In this document: piece by piece, positions 25,493 to 34,386 of the stretch
Layout: every line of letters starts with the position of its first letter
Numbering within the stretch: the stretch's first letter is position 1
DNA from: Clostridia bacterium
GTDB taxonomy: Bacteria > Bacillota > Clostridia > Oscillospirales > Acutalibacteraceae
Length of the DNA: 64,000 bases
Direction of reading: 5' to 3'
Assembly (NCBI GenBank): GCA_017537365.1
Contig: JAFYKZ010000026.1
Location: 272,404-336,403 of the forward strand
Made by a program: the position numbers and the translations under genes
Notes under the pieces: generated by a model
The model's input: only the letters and a program-made list of their open reading frames with translations
Databases searched by the model: none
Told to the model about the DNA's origin: nothing

Positions 25493-26280
25493 TGGAATAT
25501 ATTAATGAATGCCCATTAAAAGAGCCGCTTATTTTTGATAGCCACGCTCATTATGAGGATAATCGTTTTGATGAGGAACGAGATAACCTCTTCGAAAATT
25601 TAAAAAATCACGGAGTTGGAGGTATCATAACCTGCGGTTGCGATAAGGAATCTTCACTTGCCGCCTTAAAAATGGCAGAAGAATCTGATATTGTTTATGC
25701 GGCTGTTGGTATTCATCCTTGCAATATTGATAGAGGTACCACTGTTTCAGATATTGAAAAGCTTTTAAATTTCGAAAAATGCGTTGCTATCGGCGAAATC
25801 GGGTTAGACTATTATTGGGTGCAAAATAACAAGGAAGAACAAAAAGAAATTTTTATATCTCAACTTGAACTTGCAAAAAAATACGATTTACCTGTTTCGG
25901 TTCACGACCGAGACGCCCATGCTGATACTCTCGAAATTCTAAAAAAATACAAACCTAAAGGTGTTGTTCATAGCTTTTCAGGAAGTATGGAAATGGCTGA
26001 GGAAATTATAAACTTAGGGTTATATATCGGTGTCGGCGGAGTTATAACCTTTAAAAATGCAAAAAAATTGCCAGATATTGTTAAAAATCTGCCCGAAGAT
26101 AAAATTTTACTAGAAACCGATGCGCCGTATTTATCACCCGTTCCATTCAGAGGCAAAACCAATAATTCTGCTCTTATTTATTTAACCGCCGAAAAAATTG
26201 CAGAAATCAGAAATACAACAACTGAGCACATTTTGAAAACAACCAACCAAAATGCAAAAGCTCTTTTCGGTATAAACTAA
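25489..26280 (+). CDS. tatD: TatD-family metal-dependent hydrolase (DNase)
   Basis: A 263-residue TIM-barrel amidohydrolase-fold enzyme. Metal ligands appear in FDSHAHYEDNRF (HxH near residue 18), GEIGLDYYW (Glu near 103), SVHDRDA (His near 139), VHSFSGS (His near 164) and LLETDAPYLSP (Asp near 215). Family members are DNases or tRNA-processing nucleases. The ATG overlaps the metG stop, giving tight translational coupling, a common Firmicutes order (metG-tatD, usually followed by rnmV and ksgA, which are absent here). Two adjacent ATGs make the start uncertain by one codon. Confidence 0.93.
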   Translation: MMEYINECPLKEPLIFDSHAHYEDNRFDEERDNLFENLKNHGVGGIITCGCDKESSLAALKMAEESDIVYAAVGIHPCNIDRGTTVSDIEKLLNFEKCVAIGEIGLDYYWVQNNKEEQKEIFISQLELAKKYDLPVSVHDRDAHADTLEILKKYKPKGVVHSFSGSMEMAEEIINLGLYIGVGGVITFKNAKKLPDIVKNLPEDKILLETDAPYLSPVPFRGKTNNSALIYLTAEKIAEIRNTTTEHILKTTNQNAKALFGIN

Positions 26281-26285
26281 CGAAT

Positions 26286-26330
26286 AATCACCCCGTTTTC
26301 ACAAATAATATAAGTGAAAGCGGGGTGATT
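26286..26330 (+). promoter_or_regulatory. Long hairpin that contains the ribosome binding site of the Asn-rich gene
   Basis: A 17-bp stem (26286-26302 with 26314-26330, one G-U pair) with no T tract. Its 3' arm includes GGGGTG, the only candidate ribosome binding site for the GTG at 26335. It could act as a translational switch, and as a 3' stabiliser of tatD mRNA. Confidence 0.5.
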
Positions 26331-26334
26331 TCAG

Positions 26335-26466
26335 GTGGAAAACAATCAAAACAGATACAACAATAATAACAACAGCAATAATAATACTGATAAAAATAAT
26401 CAGAATAAAAACAATCAAAACAAGAAGAACGACCAAAACAAAAATCAGAACAATAATAACAACTAA
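26335..26466 (+). CDS. 43-residue Asn/Gln/Lys-rich microprotein
   Basis: GTG 26335 opens a 43-codon frame whose product is almost only Asn, Gln, Lys and Asp (starting MENNQNRYNNNNNSNNN). Stops in the other forward frames, the codon structure (AAC and AAT mixed) and a flanking strong terminator support a gene rather than simple AAT repeats. The ribosome binding site GGGGTG at 26322-26327 is inside a 17-bp hairpin arm. Short Asn-rich proteins are found among clostridial spore proteins, and the next gene is SipL-like, so a spore role is a fair guess, but nothing proves it. It could instead be a non-coding spacer. Confidence 0.5.
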   Translation: MENNQNRYNNNNNSNNNTDKNNQNKNNQNKKNDQNKNQNNNNN

Positions 26467-26474
26467 TTTATTTG

Positions 26475-26510
26475 AAAAAGCTCTTACTGTAAACACAGTA
26501 AGAGCTTTTT
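26475..26510. terminator. Bidirectional terminator
   Basis: A 16-bp perfect stem (26475-26490 with 26495-26510) with loop AAAC, and A and T runs at its ends, between convergent genes. Confidence 0.92.
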
Positions 26511-28043
26511 TTAAAGCATTGGAACTAGAAGCATTTTGCTTTTTTGCAAAATATCAGCTTCAAGATTATTTATATTCATAATTTCATCAACCGAGGAGTT
26601 ATATTTTCTCGCAATATCCCAAATATCTTCACCCTCATTTGCAAAATAAACAGTTAAAGCTATATCAGTATTTTTTTGTATAGGCTTTTCGTGGTTAACC
26701 GTCATTTCACTGATTAGCATTATCTCATTTTTCTCATAAACTGAAGCATTAATTGATAGCTCACAAACAATTTCAACACTATTAGCCGAAACAATAGTAT
26801 ATGATGCTGAAATTATTTCAATCTGAGGCTCGCAGTAAAGACCTGAAGTATCTATTTCTGTTTTATAAGTATATTCAAACTCAATAGGCTTTTCTAAATA
26901 CTGTGCATTTCCCTCTTCATTTAAAACTATCATACAAGCTAAAACCGAAGAAGAAACCGTCATATCACCGTTTTCAAATTTAGTGGTTGAAGGCATAACC
27001 GAACACCATAAATCCACCATTGAAGTAATATCATTATCAAGATTAACCGTCTTTTTACAGGTGTAGTTTTCATTTATATTAATTGCGATTTTTTCAAAAC
27101 AAACCTTATCCTTTTTTATATCGGCAGAATATTTTTTTGAAAATGCATCTGTTATAACCGCGATATCATTGCCGCAATAGCTATTACTGCTTAAAAGTAT
27201 TTTAGCATTTAAAGTGAATCCTTTATTCTCGCCCGAAACCGACATTTTAGGTTTAATCTCGCAAAAGCTGATTTCCGCTTTGGTTTCGCATTTGCATTCA
27301 TCCGTAATACCAATTATATCTATAATCTGACTAAAAGGAATAACTGTTTTAATGCATTGTGGAGTATCGGTTTCCTCTCCGCAATAAAGAATATTAACAG
27401 TCATATCGCCTTTAACAACCGCCTTGCCGTTTATAACCTTTGTTTCCTTAACAGATGCCGCAGTATCACATCTTAAAATACTCTTAACCAAAGGCTTGCC
27501 CTGACTTATTCTTATATCTTCCTCAATAATCAGATATTTTTCAGCATATCCCATAGGAACAGTTGCAGGAGTTACACCGCGTTTAAGCTCAACCGAATCA
27601 TCATCAAAATCAGAAATAATATCGGTGCATTTTCTTTTAAAAGCTTTAACTGTTATTCCAACTGCGCCATGAATATCAACCTTTCTACCCGTAACCGCAC
27701 GGCAATTTATATATTCGGTTTTGATTTTGCAACACAAGTTAGCCGAAGAAATATCAACCGAAACATCGGCAGTTTTATTAAAGGGATACTGATATTCAAA
27801 AGAAGAAAGTTTTCCCTCTTTATCACAGTAAATAAGTGTTATACAAACAACACCGTCTATAATTATAGACTTTGAGTTTACTGCTTTTGACAAAATACGC
27901 GGCACTGCCTTGCATTTAAAAATTTTAGATATATCACCACAATAATCAGGCAAGGTGAAATCAACATCTATCGGCACTTCAAGCAACTCGTTAACTAAAT
28001 TTTCATTAACATACACACTGGTTTTTAAAGCCTTTTCTTCCAT
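26511..28043 (-). CDS. SipL-like spore morphogenesis protein (DUF3794 repeats plus LysM)
   Basis: A 510-residue protein. It contains three tandem DUF3794-type units (about residues 20-140, 150-280 and 300-430), each with a beta-rich 'VxGxxxxxILYCD' strand (for example ITLIYCDKEGKL and VNILYCGEETD). A C-terminal LysM domain covers about residues 455-510 (YFANEGEDIWDIARKYNSS). This domain order matches SipL of Clostridioides difficile, which binds SpoIVA and anchors the spore coat. It therefore marks the organism as a likely spore former. GAGAGGA precedes the ATG. An inverted repeat lies in its leader, perhaps a regulatory site for a mother-cell sigma factor or regulator. Confidence 0.82.
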   Translation of the reverse strand: MEEKALKTSVYVNENLVNELLEVPIDVDFTLPDYCGDISKIFKCKAVPRILSKAVNSKSIIIDGVVCITLIYCDKEGKLSSFEYQYPFNKTADVSVDISSANLCCKIKTEYINCRAVTGRKVDIHGAVGITVKAFKRKCTDIISDFDDDSVELKRGVTPATVPMGYAEKYLIIEEDIRISQGKPLVKSILRCDTAASVKETKVINGKAVVKGDMTVNILYCGEETDTPQCIKTVIPFSQIIDIIGITDECKCETKAEISFCEIKPKMSVSGENKGFTLNAKILLSSNSYCGNDIAVITDAFSKKYSADIKKDKVCFEKIAININENYTCKKTVNLDNDITSMVDLWCSVMPSTTKFENGDMTVSSSVLACMIVLNEEGNAQYLEKPIEFEYTYKTEIDTSGLYCEPQIEIISASYTIVSANSVEIVCELSINASVYEKNEIMLISEMTVNHEKPIQKNTDIALTVYFANEGEDIWDIARKYNSSVDEIMNINNLEADILQKSKMLLVPML

Positions 28044-28055
28044 AAAATAATCCTC

Positions 28056-28096
28056 TCTTTATACGATTTTTATATTTAATAATATTCGTATAAAGA
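28056..28096. promoter_or_regulatory. Inverted repeat in the leader of the SipL-like gene
   Basis: TCTTTATACGA (28056-28066) and TCGTATAAAGA (28086-28096) form a perfect 11-bp inverted repeat, with partial extension outward, between the exporter gene stop and the sipL-like start. Confidence 0.4.
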
Positions 28097-28113
28097 AAGG
28101 ATTATGATTAAAA

Positions 28114-30072
28114 TTATTCTAATTCAAAAGCACCGGTATAAAGCTGATAATATTTGCCTTTTTGCTCAATCAGAGAATCATGATTTCCGCGTTCAATTAT
28201 TCTACCTTTATCCAAAACCATAATAACATCTGAGTTTTTAACGGTTGATAATCTATGAGCTATAACGAATACCGTTCTGCCATGCATTAATCTATCCATA
28301 CCCTTTTGAACAATAGCTTCTGTTCTGGTATCAATAGAAGAGGTTGCCTCATCCAATATCATAACAGGAGGGTCGGCAACAGCAGCGCGGGCAATAGCGA
28401 TTAACTGCCTTTGACCTTGTGAAAGATTTGAGCCGTTATTAGTAAGCTCGGTATTATATCCATCAGGCAAGCGGCTTATAAAGTCATCTGCGCCCGAAAG
28501 ACGAGCCGCTTCAATGCATTCCTCATCAGTAGCATCTAGTCTGCCATAACGGATATTCTCCATAACAGTACCTGTAAATAGATTAGTTTCTTGAAGAACA
28601 ATACCAAGCGAGCGTCTGAGGTCGCTTTTTCTAATCTTATTTATATTTATTCCGTCATAACGGATTTTACCGTCTGCTATATCATAAAAGCGGTTTATAA
28701 GATTTGTAATAGTTGTTTTACCCGCTCCCGTAGCACCAACAAATGCAACCTTTTGACCGGGTTCGGCATAAACATCTATGTTATGAAGCACCATTTTTTC
28801 TTCATCATAACTAAAATCAACATCAAAAAGTCTAACATCGCCTTTAAGCTCGGTATAGGTAACTGTTCCGTCTGCTTGGTGGGGATGCTTCCAAGCCCAT
28901 TTGCCTGTGCGCTCTTTTGTTTCGGTGATATTACCGTTTTCATCTATCAAAGCGTTAACAAGGGTAACATAGCCGTCATCCGCCTCAGGCTCTGCATCCA
29001 TAAGATTCAAAATACGCTCTGCGCCTGCAAGACCCATAACAACCGAGTTAATCTGCTGAGAAACCTGATTGATATTTCCTGTAAACTGCCTTGTCATATT
29101 AAGGAAAGGTATAACAACGCTGATACCGAAAACAACCTCACGGCCTACCGCTTTCGAAATACTAATATTAGTAAATCCCTCAGATAAAAGGAAAAGACCT
29201 CCAACCGTTGCAATAATAACATATATTATATTACCTATATTCATATTTATGGGACCTAAAAGGTTTGCATAGCTATGAGCTTTTTTGCTATCCTCATAAA
29301 GCGCATTGTTTATCTCATTGAAATCTTTAATACTATTCTTTTCGTGGCAGAAAACCTTTATAACCTTTTGTCCGTTCATCATTTCCTGAATAAAGCCCTC
29401 AGCTTTACCCATTGACCTTTGCTGACGGATAAAATATTTAGCAGAACCGCCACCAACCGTCTTTGTAACAAAGGTTAATAATAATATACCGCCAATAACA
29501 ACAAGGGTCATCCAAGCGCTATACCAAAGCATTATAAAGAAAACCGATATTACAATAAGTCCCGCCTGCAAAACCGCAGGAATTGCCTGAGATACAAGTT
29601 GACGGAGGGTATCAATATCGTTTGTATAGTGGCTCATAATATCGCCGTGTTTGTTAGTATCAAAATATTTTATAGGAAGATTTTGCATACCCGAAAACAT
29701 TTTTTTACGCGCTTTACTCAAAAATCCCTGAGTAATGTATGCCATTAACTGAGTGTGGGTAAAAAACGAAATAAGTGAAATAACATACAAAACTGCGAGA
29801 GTTATTATTCTCGGCATAATTTCAAGCTTAGCCGAAGCCCATTCTCTACTAACATACCATTCCTCGATAAGTTCAATAATCTGTTGATTGAAAATTGCAG
29901 GCAAGGTATTAACAATAGCAGAAAATATAATACAAGCAATGGTTATAGGCATTAAAACAGGATAGCTTTCGAAAAGCATTTTTAAAACTCTTTTAAGAGT
30001 ATTACCGTTAAATTTAGGCTTTGGTCTGCCTGCCATAGCACTTCTGCCCATCGGAACAGTCGGTTTACTCAT
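28114..30072 (-). CDS. ABC exporter half-transporter, canonical ATP site subunit
   Basis: A 652-residue fusion of a six-helix ABC exporter membrane domain (about residues 60-365) and a nucleotide-binding domain. Walker A is GATGAGKT, the signature is LSQGQRQ, and Walker B is MILDEATSSID with the catalytic Glu. A roughly 40-residue insertion precedes the NBD. The start at 30072 (MSKPTVPMG) has GAGGAG 4 bp upstream on the minus strand and overlaps the upstream gene by 8 bp; the longer open frame to 30183 lies within that gene and is rejected. It works as a heterodimer with the 30065-31807 product, probably as a multidrug or peptide exporter of the BmrCD/LmrCD type. Confidence 0.92.
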   Translation of the reverse strand: MSKPTVPMGRSAMAGRPKPKFNGNTLKRVLKMLFESYPVLMPITIACIIFSAIVNTLPAIFNQQIIELIEEWYVSREWASAKLEIMPRIITLAVLYVISLISFFTHTQLMAYITQGFLSKARKKMFSGMQNLPIKYFDTNKHGDIMSHYTNDIDTLRQLVSQAIPAVLQAGLIVISVFFIMLWYSAWMTLVVIGGILLLTFVTKTVGGGSAKYFIRQQRSMGKAEGFIQEMMNGQKVIKVFCHEKNSIKDFNEINNALYEDSKKAHSYANLLGPINMNIGNIIYVIIATVGGLFLLSEGFTNISISKAVGREVVFGISVVIPFLNMTRQFTGNINQVSQQINSVVMGLAGAERILNLMDAEPEADDGYVTLVNALIDENGNITETKERTGKWAWKHPHQADGTVTYTELKGDVRLFDVDFSYDEEKMVLHNIDVYAEPGQKVAFVGATGAGKTTITNLINRFYDIADGKIRYDGININKIRKSDLRRSLGIVLQETNLFTGTVMENIRYGRLDATDEECIEAARLSGADDFISRLPDGYNTELTNNGSNLSQGQRQLIAIARAAVADPPVMILDEATSSIDTRTEAIVQKGMDRLMHGRTVFVIAHRLSTVKNSDVIMVLDKGRIIERGNHDSLIEQKGKYYQLYTGAFELE

Positions 30073-31807
30073 TCTCCTCGCCTCCGTTTCTCTGTTGTTC
30101 ATAAACATCGCGGTATATTTCACTGCTTGAAAGAAGTTCTTTATGGCTACCCATAGCAGAAATTTTACCGTTATCCATAACAATAATCAAATCAGAATCC
30201 TCAACCGAAGCAATACGCTGAGCAATTATAATTTTTGTAGTTTCAGGAATAAACTCTTTAAAACCCTTTCTTATAAAAGCATCCGTTTTGGTATCAACCG
30301 CGCTTGTTGAGTCGTCCAAAATAAGAATTTTAGGATTTTTAAGAAGGGCTCTTGCAATACAAAGTCTCTGCTTTTGACCGCCCGACACATTAGTACCGCC
30401 CTGCTCTATATAGGTGTCATAACCGTCAGGAAATGTTTCAATAAATTCATCTGCCTGAGAAAGCTTACATACATATTTAATCTCCTCGTCGGTTGCATTT
30501 TCATTACCCCAACGAAGATTTTCTTTTATTGTTCCCGAGAACAACTGATTCTTTTGAAGCACCATTGCAACACTGTTGCGAAGTGATTCAATATCATACT
30601 CCCTAACATCAACACCGCCAACTAAGACTGCACCCTCAGTAACATCATAAAGACGAGGAATTAATTGAACAAGTGAGGATTTACTTGAACCGGTTCCACC
30701 GATAACACCAACTGTCATTCCCGACTCTATATCCAAATTAACATTTTCAAGAGCGTTTCTCTTAGCTTTTTTGGAATACTTAAAACTTACATTCTGGAAT
30801 ATTATCGAACCATCTTTAACCTCGGTTACAGGATTTTCAGGGTTTTTAAGCGAAGGTTGTTCTTCAAGCACCTCGCAAATACGCTTCATTGATTCAACCG
30901 ATATGGTTATCATAACATAAATCATAGAAAGCATCATAAGGGACATAAGTATTTGCATACCATAGGTGAGCATCGCTGAAATCTGACCAACATCAACCTT
31001 TGTTCCTCCACTTGTTATAACAAGAAAAGCACCTAAAAACAAAATTCCCACGGTATTAAAATACATACAAAACTGCATAATCGGAGTATTAAGCGCTACT
31101 ATGCGCTCAGCCTTTGTAAAATCACGGCATATATCATCAGATGCAGCGCTAAACTTTTGTTTTTCAAATTCCTCGCGAGAAAATCCCTTAACTACGCGCA
31201 TACCTCTGACATTTTCTTCAATAGACTCATTTAATTTATCATATTTTTTAAACACTCTTCTGAAAGCCGGCATAGCCTTTCTTGCTATCATAAAAAGACC
31301 GAAAATAAGCACAGGAACTACAACAACAAAGGTTGTAGCCAATGCACCACCCATTGTATAAGCCATAATGATTGAAAATACAAACATCATAGGGCTTCTA
31401 ATAGCGGTACGAATAACCATCATATAAGACATCTGAACATTAGTAACATCAGTGGTAAGACGGGTTACAAGAGAGGTTGAAGAAAATCTATCTATATTAG
31501 AAAAGGAATACTTTTGAATCCTTTCATACATATCGCCTCTTAAATTCTTTGCGAAGCCTGCTGATGCCTTAGCGCAAGTAATTGCCGCAATACCACCGCA
31601 ACAAAGCGATATAAGCGCTAAACCAACAAGCCAAAGACCTGTACTTAGAACCGACTCAATAGGTGCCTGATATTTAATATCATTTACAAGATTAGCGGTT
31701 ATAAAAGGTATTATAACCTCAATAATAACCTCACCCATAATAAATATTATCGTCAAAATAGAGGGCAATTTATATTCTCTTATTGATTTCATTAATGTTT
31801 TAATCAT
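30065..31807 (-). CDS. ABC exporter half-transporter, degenerate ATP site subunit
   Basis: A 580-residue half-transporter with six N-terminal helices and a C-terminal NBD. Walker A is GGTGSSKSS (Ser in place of Gly before the conserved Lys), the signature VSGGQKQR is intact, and Walker B ends ILDDSTSAVD, with Asp replacing the catalytic Glu. A degenerate site in one partner is the norm for heterodimeric exporters such as BmrCD and TM287/288. It overlaps marR by 8 bp upstream and the partner gene by 8 bp downstream, so all three are one operon under the MarR operator. Confidence 0.93.
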   Translation of the reverse strand: MIKTLMKSIREYKLPSILTIIFIMGEVIIEVIIPFITANLVNDIKYQAPIESVLSTGLWLVGLALISLCCGGIAAITCAKASAGFAKNLRGDMYERIQKYSFSNIDRFSSTSLVTRLTTDVTNVQMSYMMVIRTAIRSPMMFVFSIIMAYTMGGALATTFVVVVPVLIFGLFMIARKAMPAFRRVFKKYDKLNESIEENVRGMRVVKGFSREEFEKQKFSAASDDICRDFTKAERIVALNTPIMQFCMYFNTVGILFLGAFLVITSGGTKVDVGQISAMLTYGMQILMSLMMLSMIYVMITISVESMKRICEVLEEQPSLKNPENPVTEVKDGSIIFQNVSFKYSKKAKRNALENVNLDIESGMTVGVIGGTGSSKSSLVQLIPRLYDVTEGAVLVGGVDVREYDIESLRNSVAMVLQKNQLFSGTIKENLRWGNENATDEEIKYVCKLSQADEFIETFPDGYDTYIEQGGTNVSGGQKQRLCIARALLKNPKILILDDSTSAVDTKTDAFIRKGFKEFIPETTKIIIAQRIASVEDSDLIIVMDNGKISAMGSHKELLSSSEIYRDVYEQQRNGGEENE

Positions 31808-32246
31808 TTTCTTCCTCCATATTTGCTGTTATAATCTGCAAAATATTTAAAAACTGTTTAACCTCTGTTTCGGTTAATCCTTTTCTTAAAATCTTCTCTC
31901 GTCTTTCAATATCCTCTAAAATGCGTTTATGCTGCTCGATTGCTTTATCGGTTAAAACAATCTTTTTAAGCCTTGCATCAGATTCAACGCTTACTCTTTC
32001 GATAAAACCGTTTTGTTCCATTGATTTGAGCATTTTCGAGGCGGTTGAGCGTCTTATAGAAAATTTTTGCTCAAAATCGCGCTGAAAAATATCTCTATCG
32101 CGGTTTTCATAAAAGTAATTCAAAGCCCATCCGTTTATACTTTTAGCGCTATCAATTTGCATTTTCAATTTGCTTTTTTCAATATCGCGTTTTATGGCAT
32201 TACTGAGTCTTCTGACAGCAAAACCTATATCATTTTTCCTTTGCAT
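31800..32246 (-). CDS. MarR-family repressor of the exporter operon
   Basis: A 148-residue winged-helix protein. The recognition region is FSIRRSTASKMLKSMEQNGFIERVSVESDARLKKIVLTDKA, with the typical DxRxKxxxLT wing, flanked by dimerisation helices. ATG 32246 follows AGGTG at about 32252-32256 (minus strand); the longer open frame has no ribosome binding site and would overlap the promoter. It is the first gene of the marR-exporter operon. A perfect palindrome at the transcription start implies autorepression, relieved by an unknown ligand or drug. Confidence 0.9.
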   Translation of the reverse strand: MQRKNDIGFAVRRLSNAIKRDIEKSKLKMQIDSAKSINGWALNYFYENRDRDIFQRDFEQKFSIRRSTASKMLKSMEQNGFIERVSVESDARLKKIVLTDKAIEQHKRILEDIERREKILRKGLTETEVKQFLNILQIITANMEEEND

Positions 32247-32274
32247 ACAACACCTGCTTTTGAAAAAATTAAAT

Positions 32275-32318
32275 GTTAGCCTGCTAACTATTATAGTATC
32301 GTTATATATCAATGTCAA
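32275..32318 (-). promoter_or_regulatory. Promoter and palindromic operator of the marR-exporter operon
   Basis: On the minus strand, TTGACA (32318-32313), a 17-bp spacer and TATAAT (32295-32290) form a consensus promoter. GTTAGC-CT-GCTAAC (32275-32288), a perfect 6-bp inverted repeat, sits directly downstream, covering the expected transcription start. This is the classic site for MarR autorepression. Confidence 0.85.
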
Positions 32319-32368
32319 GCGATTAAAAATGAAAAAAATATGAATTTTTAAGTTTCATATAATCAAAC

Positions 32369-32397
32369 AAAAACTCGCAGAAAAACTGCGAGTTTTT
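32369..32397. terminator. Bidirectional-type terminator after pckG
   Basis: A 12-bp stem, AAAAACTCGCAG/CTGCGAGTTTTT, with loop AAAAA, 22 bp beyond the pckG stop on the minus strand. Confidence 0.9.
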
Positions 32398-32418
32398 GAG
32401 ATATTTTAAATATTAAAA

Positions 32419-34209
32419 TTACATTTTAGCAAGATTTGCTTTGAGGTTAGCTAACTGCTCTTTGAGAGCTTCGGGAAGTCTGTCGCCAAACTTCTTGTAA
32501 TGCTCTTCAATTTCCTCAGCTTCGCGAGTCCAAACATCTTTATCAACAGCTAAAATACCCTTTAAGGTATCAATATCCATATCTAAATCAGTAAGGTCGA
32601 TATCCTCAGGCTTCGGAACATAACCGATAGCAGTTTCAGTAGCATCTGCATTGCCTTCGCAACGGTCAATAATCCAGTTAAGAACTCTCATATTATCGCC
32701 GAAGCCTGGCCATAAGAAGTTACCTTCATCATCAGTTCTGAACCAGTTAACATTGAAAATCTTAGGAGCCTTATCGCCTAACTTCTCGCCCATCTCTAAC
32801 CAATGCTTGAAGTAATCTCCCATGTGGTAGCCACAGAAAGGAAGCATAGCCATCGGGTCGCGACGAACAACACCAACTGCACCTGCGGCAGCAGCAGTAG
32901 TCTCAGAAGCCATTGCAGAGCCTACGAATACACCGTTAACCCAATCCTTTGATTGATATACAAGCGGAGCGCACTTAGCACGACGGCCGCCGAATACGAT
33001 AGCAGAAATCGGAACGCCTGCACCCTTATTGAACTCATCAGAAATGCAAGGGCAATTTTCAGCCGGAGCAGTGAAACGAGAGTTGGGATGAGCTGCATAG
33101 GTTGACTTATCAGCCTTAACGAACATTGAAGGATTCCAAGGATTACCCTTCCATTCAAGAGCGTTCTCAGGAGGATTCTTATCGAGACCTTCCCACCAAA
33201 CAGTATTTGTATCAAGATTTAAAGCAACATTGGTGAAAATAGTATCTTTCTTGGTACTCTCCAAAGCATTGAAGTTAGAATGCTCGTTAGTTCCTGGAGC
33301 AACACCGAAGAAACCGTTTTCAGGGTTGATAGCATAAAGTCTGCCATCAGGACCTATCTTCATCCAAGCGATGTCATCACCAACGGTCCAAATCTTATAA
33401 CCCTTCTTGCGCAAATACTCAGGAGGAATAAGCATAGCGAGGTTGGTCTTACCGCAAGCAGACGGGAATGCTGCTGCGATATATTTAACTTCGCCCTGAG
33501 GATTTTCAAGACCTAAGATGAGCATATGCTCAGCCATCCAGCCTTCTTTCCAACCTTGGTATGAAGCAATACGAAGAGCAAAGCACTTTTTACCTAAAAG
33601 AACATTACCGCCGTAACCTGAGTTAACAGAAATAATGGTGTTATCCTCAGGGAAATGACAGATATAACGATTCTCAGGGTCGATATCACAACGAGAGTGG
33701 AGACCTCTTACCCAGTCATCACTGTCTCCCAAAACTTCGAGAACTTTAAGGCTTACTCTAGTCATAATAAGCATATTAAGAACAACATAAACGCTATCGG
33801 TGATTTCAATACCGATTTTAGCTAAGGGAGAGCCGATAGGTCCCATAGAATAAGGGATAACATACATTGTTCTGCCCTTATAGCTATTCTTAGCTATTTT
33901 ATAAAGCTTTTCATACATTTCATCAGGGTCGCACCAGTTATTAGTTGGACCTGCATTATCCTTAGACTTAGCACAAATAAAAGTACGGTCTTCAACACGA
34001 GCTACATCGTTAGGGTTTGTGCGGTGCAAATAGCAACCCGGAAGCACATCCTGATTAAGCTTTGTAAGCTCGCCGAGCTCAACTGCTAATTCGCGAAGCT
34101 CCTCGCGTTGTTCGTCGCTTCCATCAATCCAAACTACTTGGTCAGGACAAAGAAGCTCTTTCATTTCTTCTAGCCATTTGTTGACTGTTACATTAGAAGT
34201 CATTTTCAT
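32419..34209 (-). CDS. pckG: Phosphoenolpyruvate carboxykinase (GTP)
   Basis: A 596-residue enzyme interconverting oxaloacetate and PEP with GTP/GDP. Family motifs are CYLHRTNPNDVARVEDRT (substrate site), VNSGYGGNVLLGKKCFALRI, the kinase P-loop FPSACGKTNLAML (with the reactive Cys) and the metal site TVGDDIAWMK. Length matches the GTP-dependent class. AAGGAG lies 4 bp before ATG 34209 and 10 bp before a second ATG two codons in, so the exact start is uncertain. In fermenting Clostridia it often runs in the PEP-carboxylating direction, feeding succinate or propionate formation. Monocistronic. Confidence 0.97.
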   Translation of the reverse strand: MKMTSNVTVNKWLEEMKELLCPDQVVWIDGSDEQREELRELAVELGELTKLNQDVLPGCYLHRTNPNDVARVEDRTFICAKSKDNAGPTNNWCDPDEMYEKLYKIAKNSYKGRTMYVIPYSMGPIGSPLAKIGIEITDSVYVVLNMLIMTRVSLKVLEVLGDSDDWVRGLHSRCDIDPENRYICHFPEDNTIISVNSGYGGNVLLGKKCFALRIASYQGWKEGWMAEHMLILGLENPQGEVKYIAAAFPSACGKTNLAMLIPPEYLRKKGYKIWTVGDDIAWMKIGPDGRLYAINPENGFFGVAPGTNEHSNFNALESTKKDTIFTNVALNLDTNTVWWEGLDKNPPENALEWKGNPWNPSMFVKADKSTYAAHPNSRFTAPAENCPCISDEFNKGAGVPISAIVFGGRRAKCAPLVYQSKDWVNGVFVGSAMASETTAAAAGAVGVVRRDPMAMLPFCGYHMGDYFKHWLEMGEKLGDKAPKIFNVNWFRTDDEGNFLWPGFGDNMRVLNWIIDRCEGNADATETAIGYVPKPEDIDLTDLDMDIDTLKGILAVDKDVWTREAEEIEEHYKKFGDRLPEALKEQLANLKANLAKM

Positions 34210-34386
34210 GGTTCTCCTTTTTTGAATTTGAAATTTTTTCCTTATATAGTATATCGTATTTACAAAGAAAATGCAATAAAATATTTAATTTTTAACATAT
34301 TATTTAAAATTTTATTATTTCTTTAACAGTTTTAAGTTTAAAATCTATAATTTCAGTTAATAATTATTTCTAAAAGAGGTGATTTT

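Noticed and set aside
26299..26496. Minus-strand hydrophobic ORF opposite the Asn-rich frame
   Set aside because: It is rich in Val/Ile only because it is the antisense of Asn codons, and it crosses a strong terminator.
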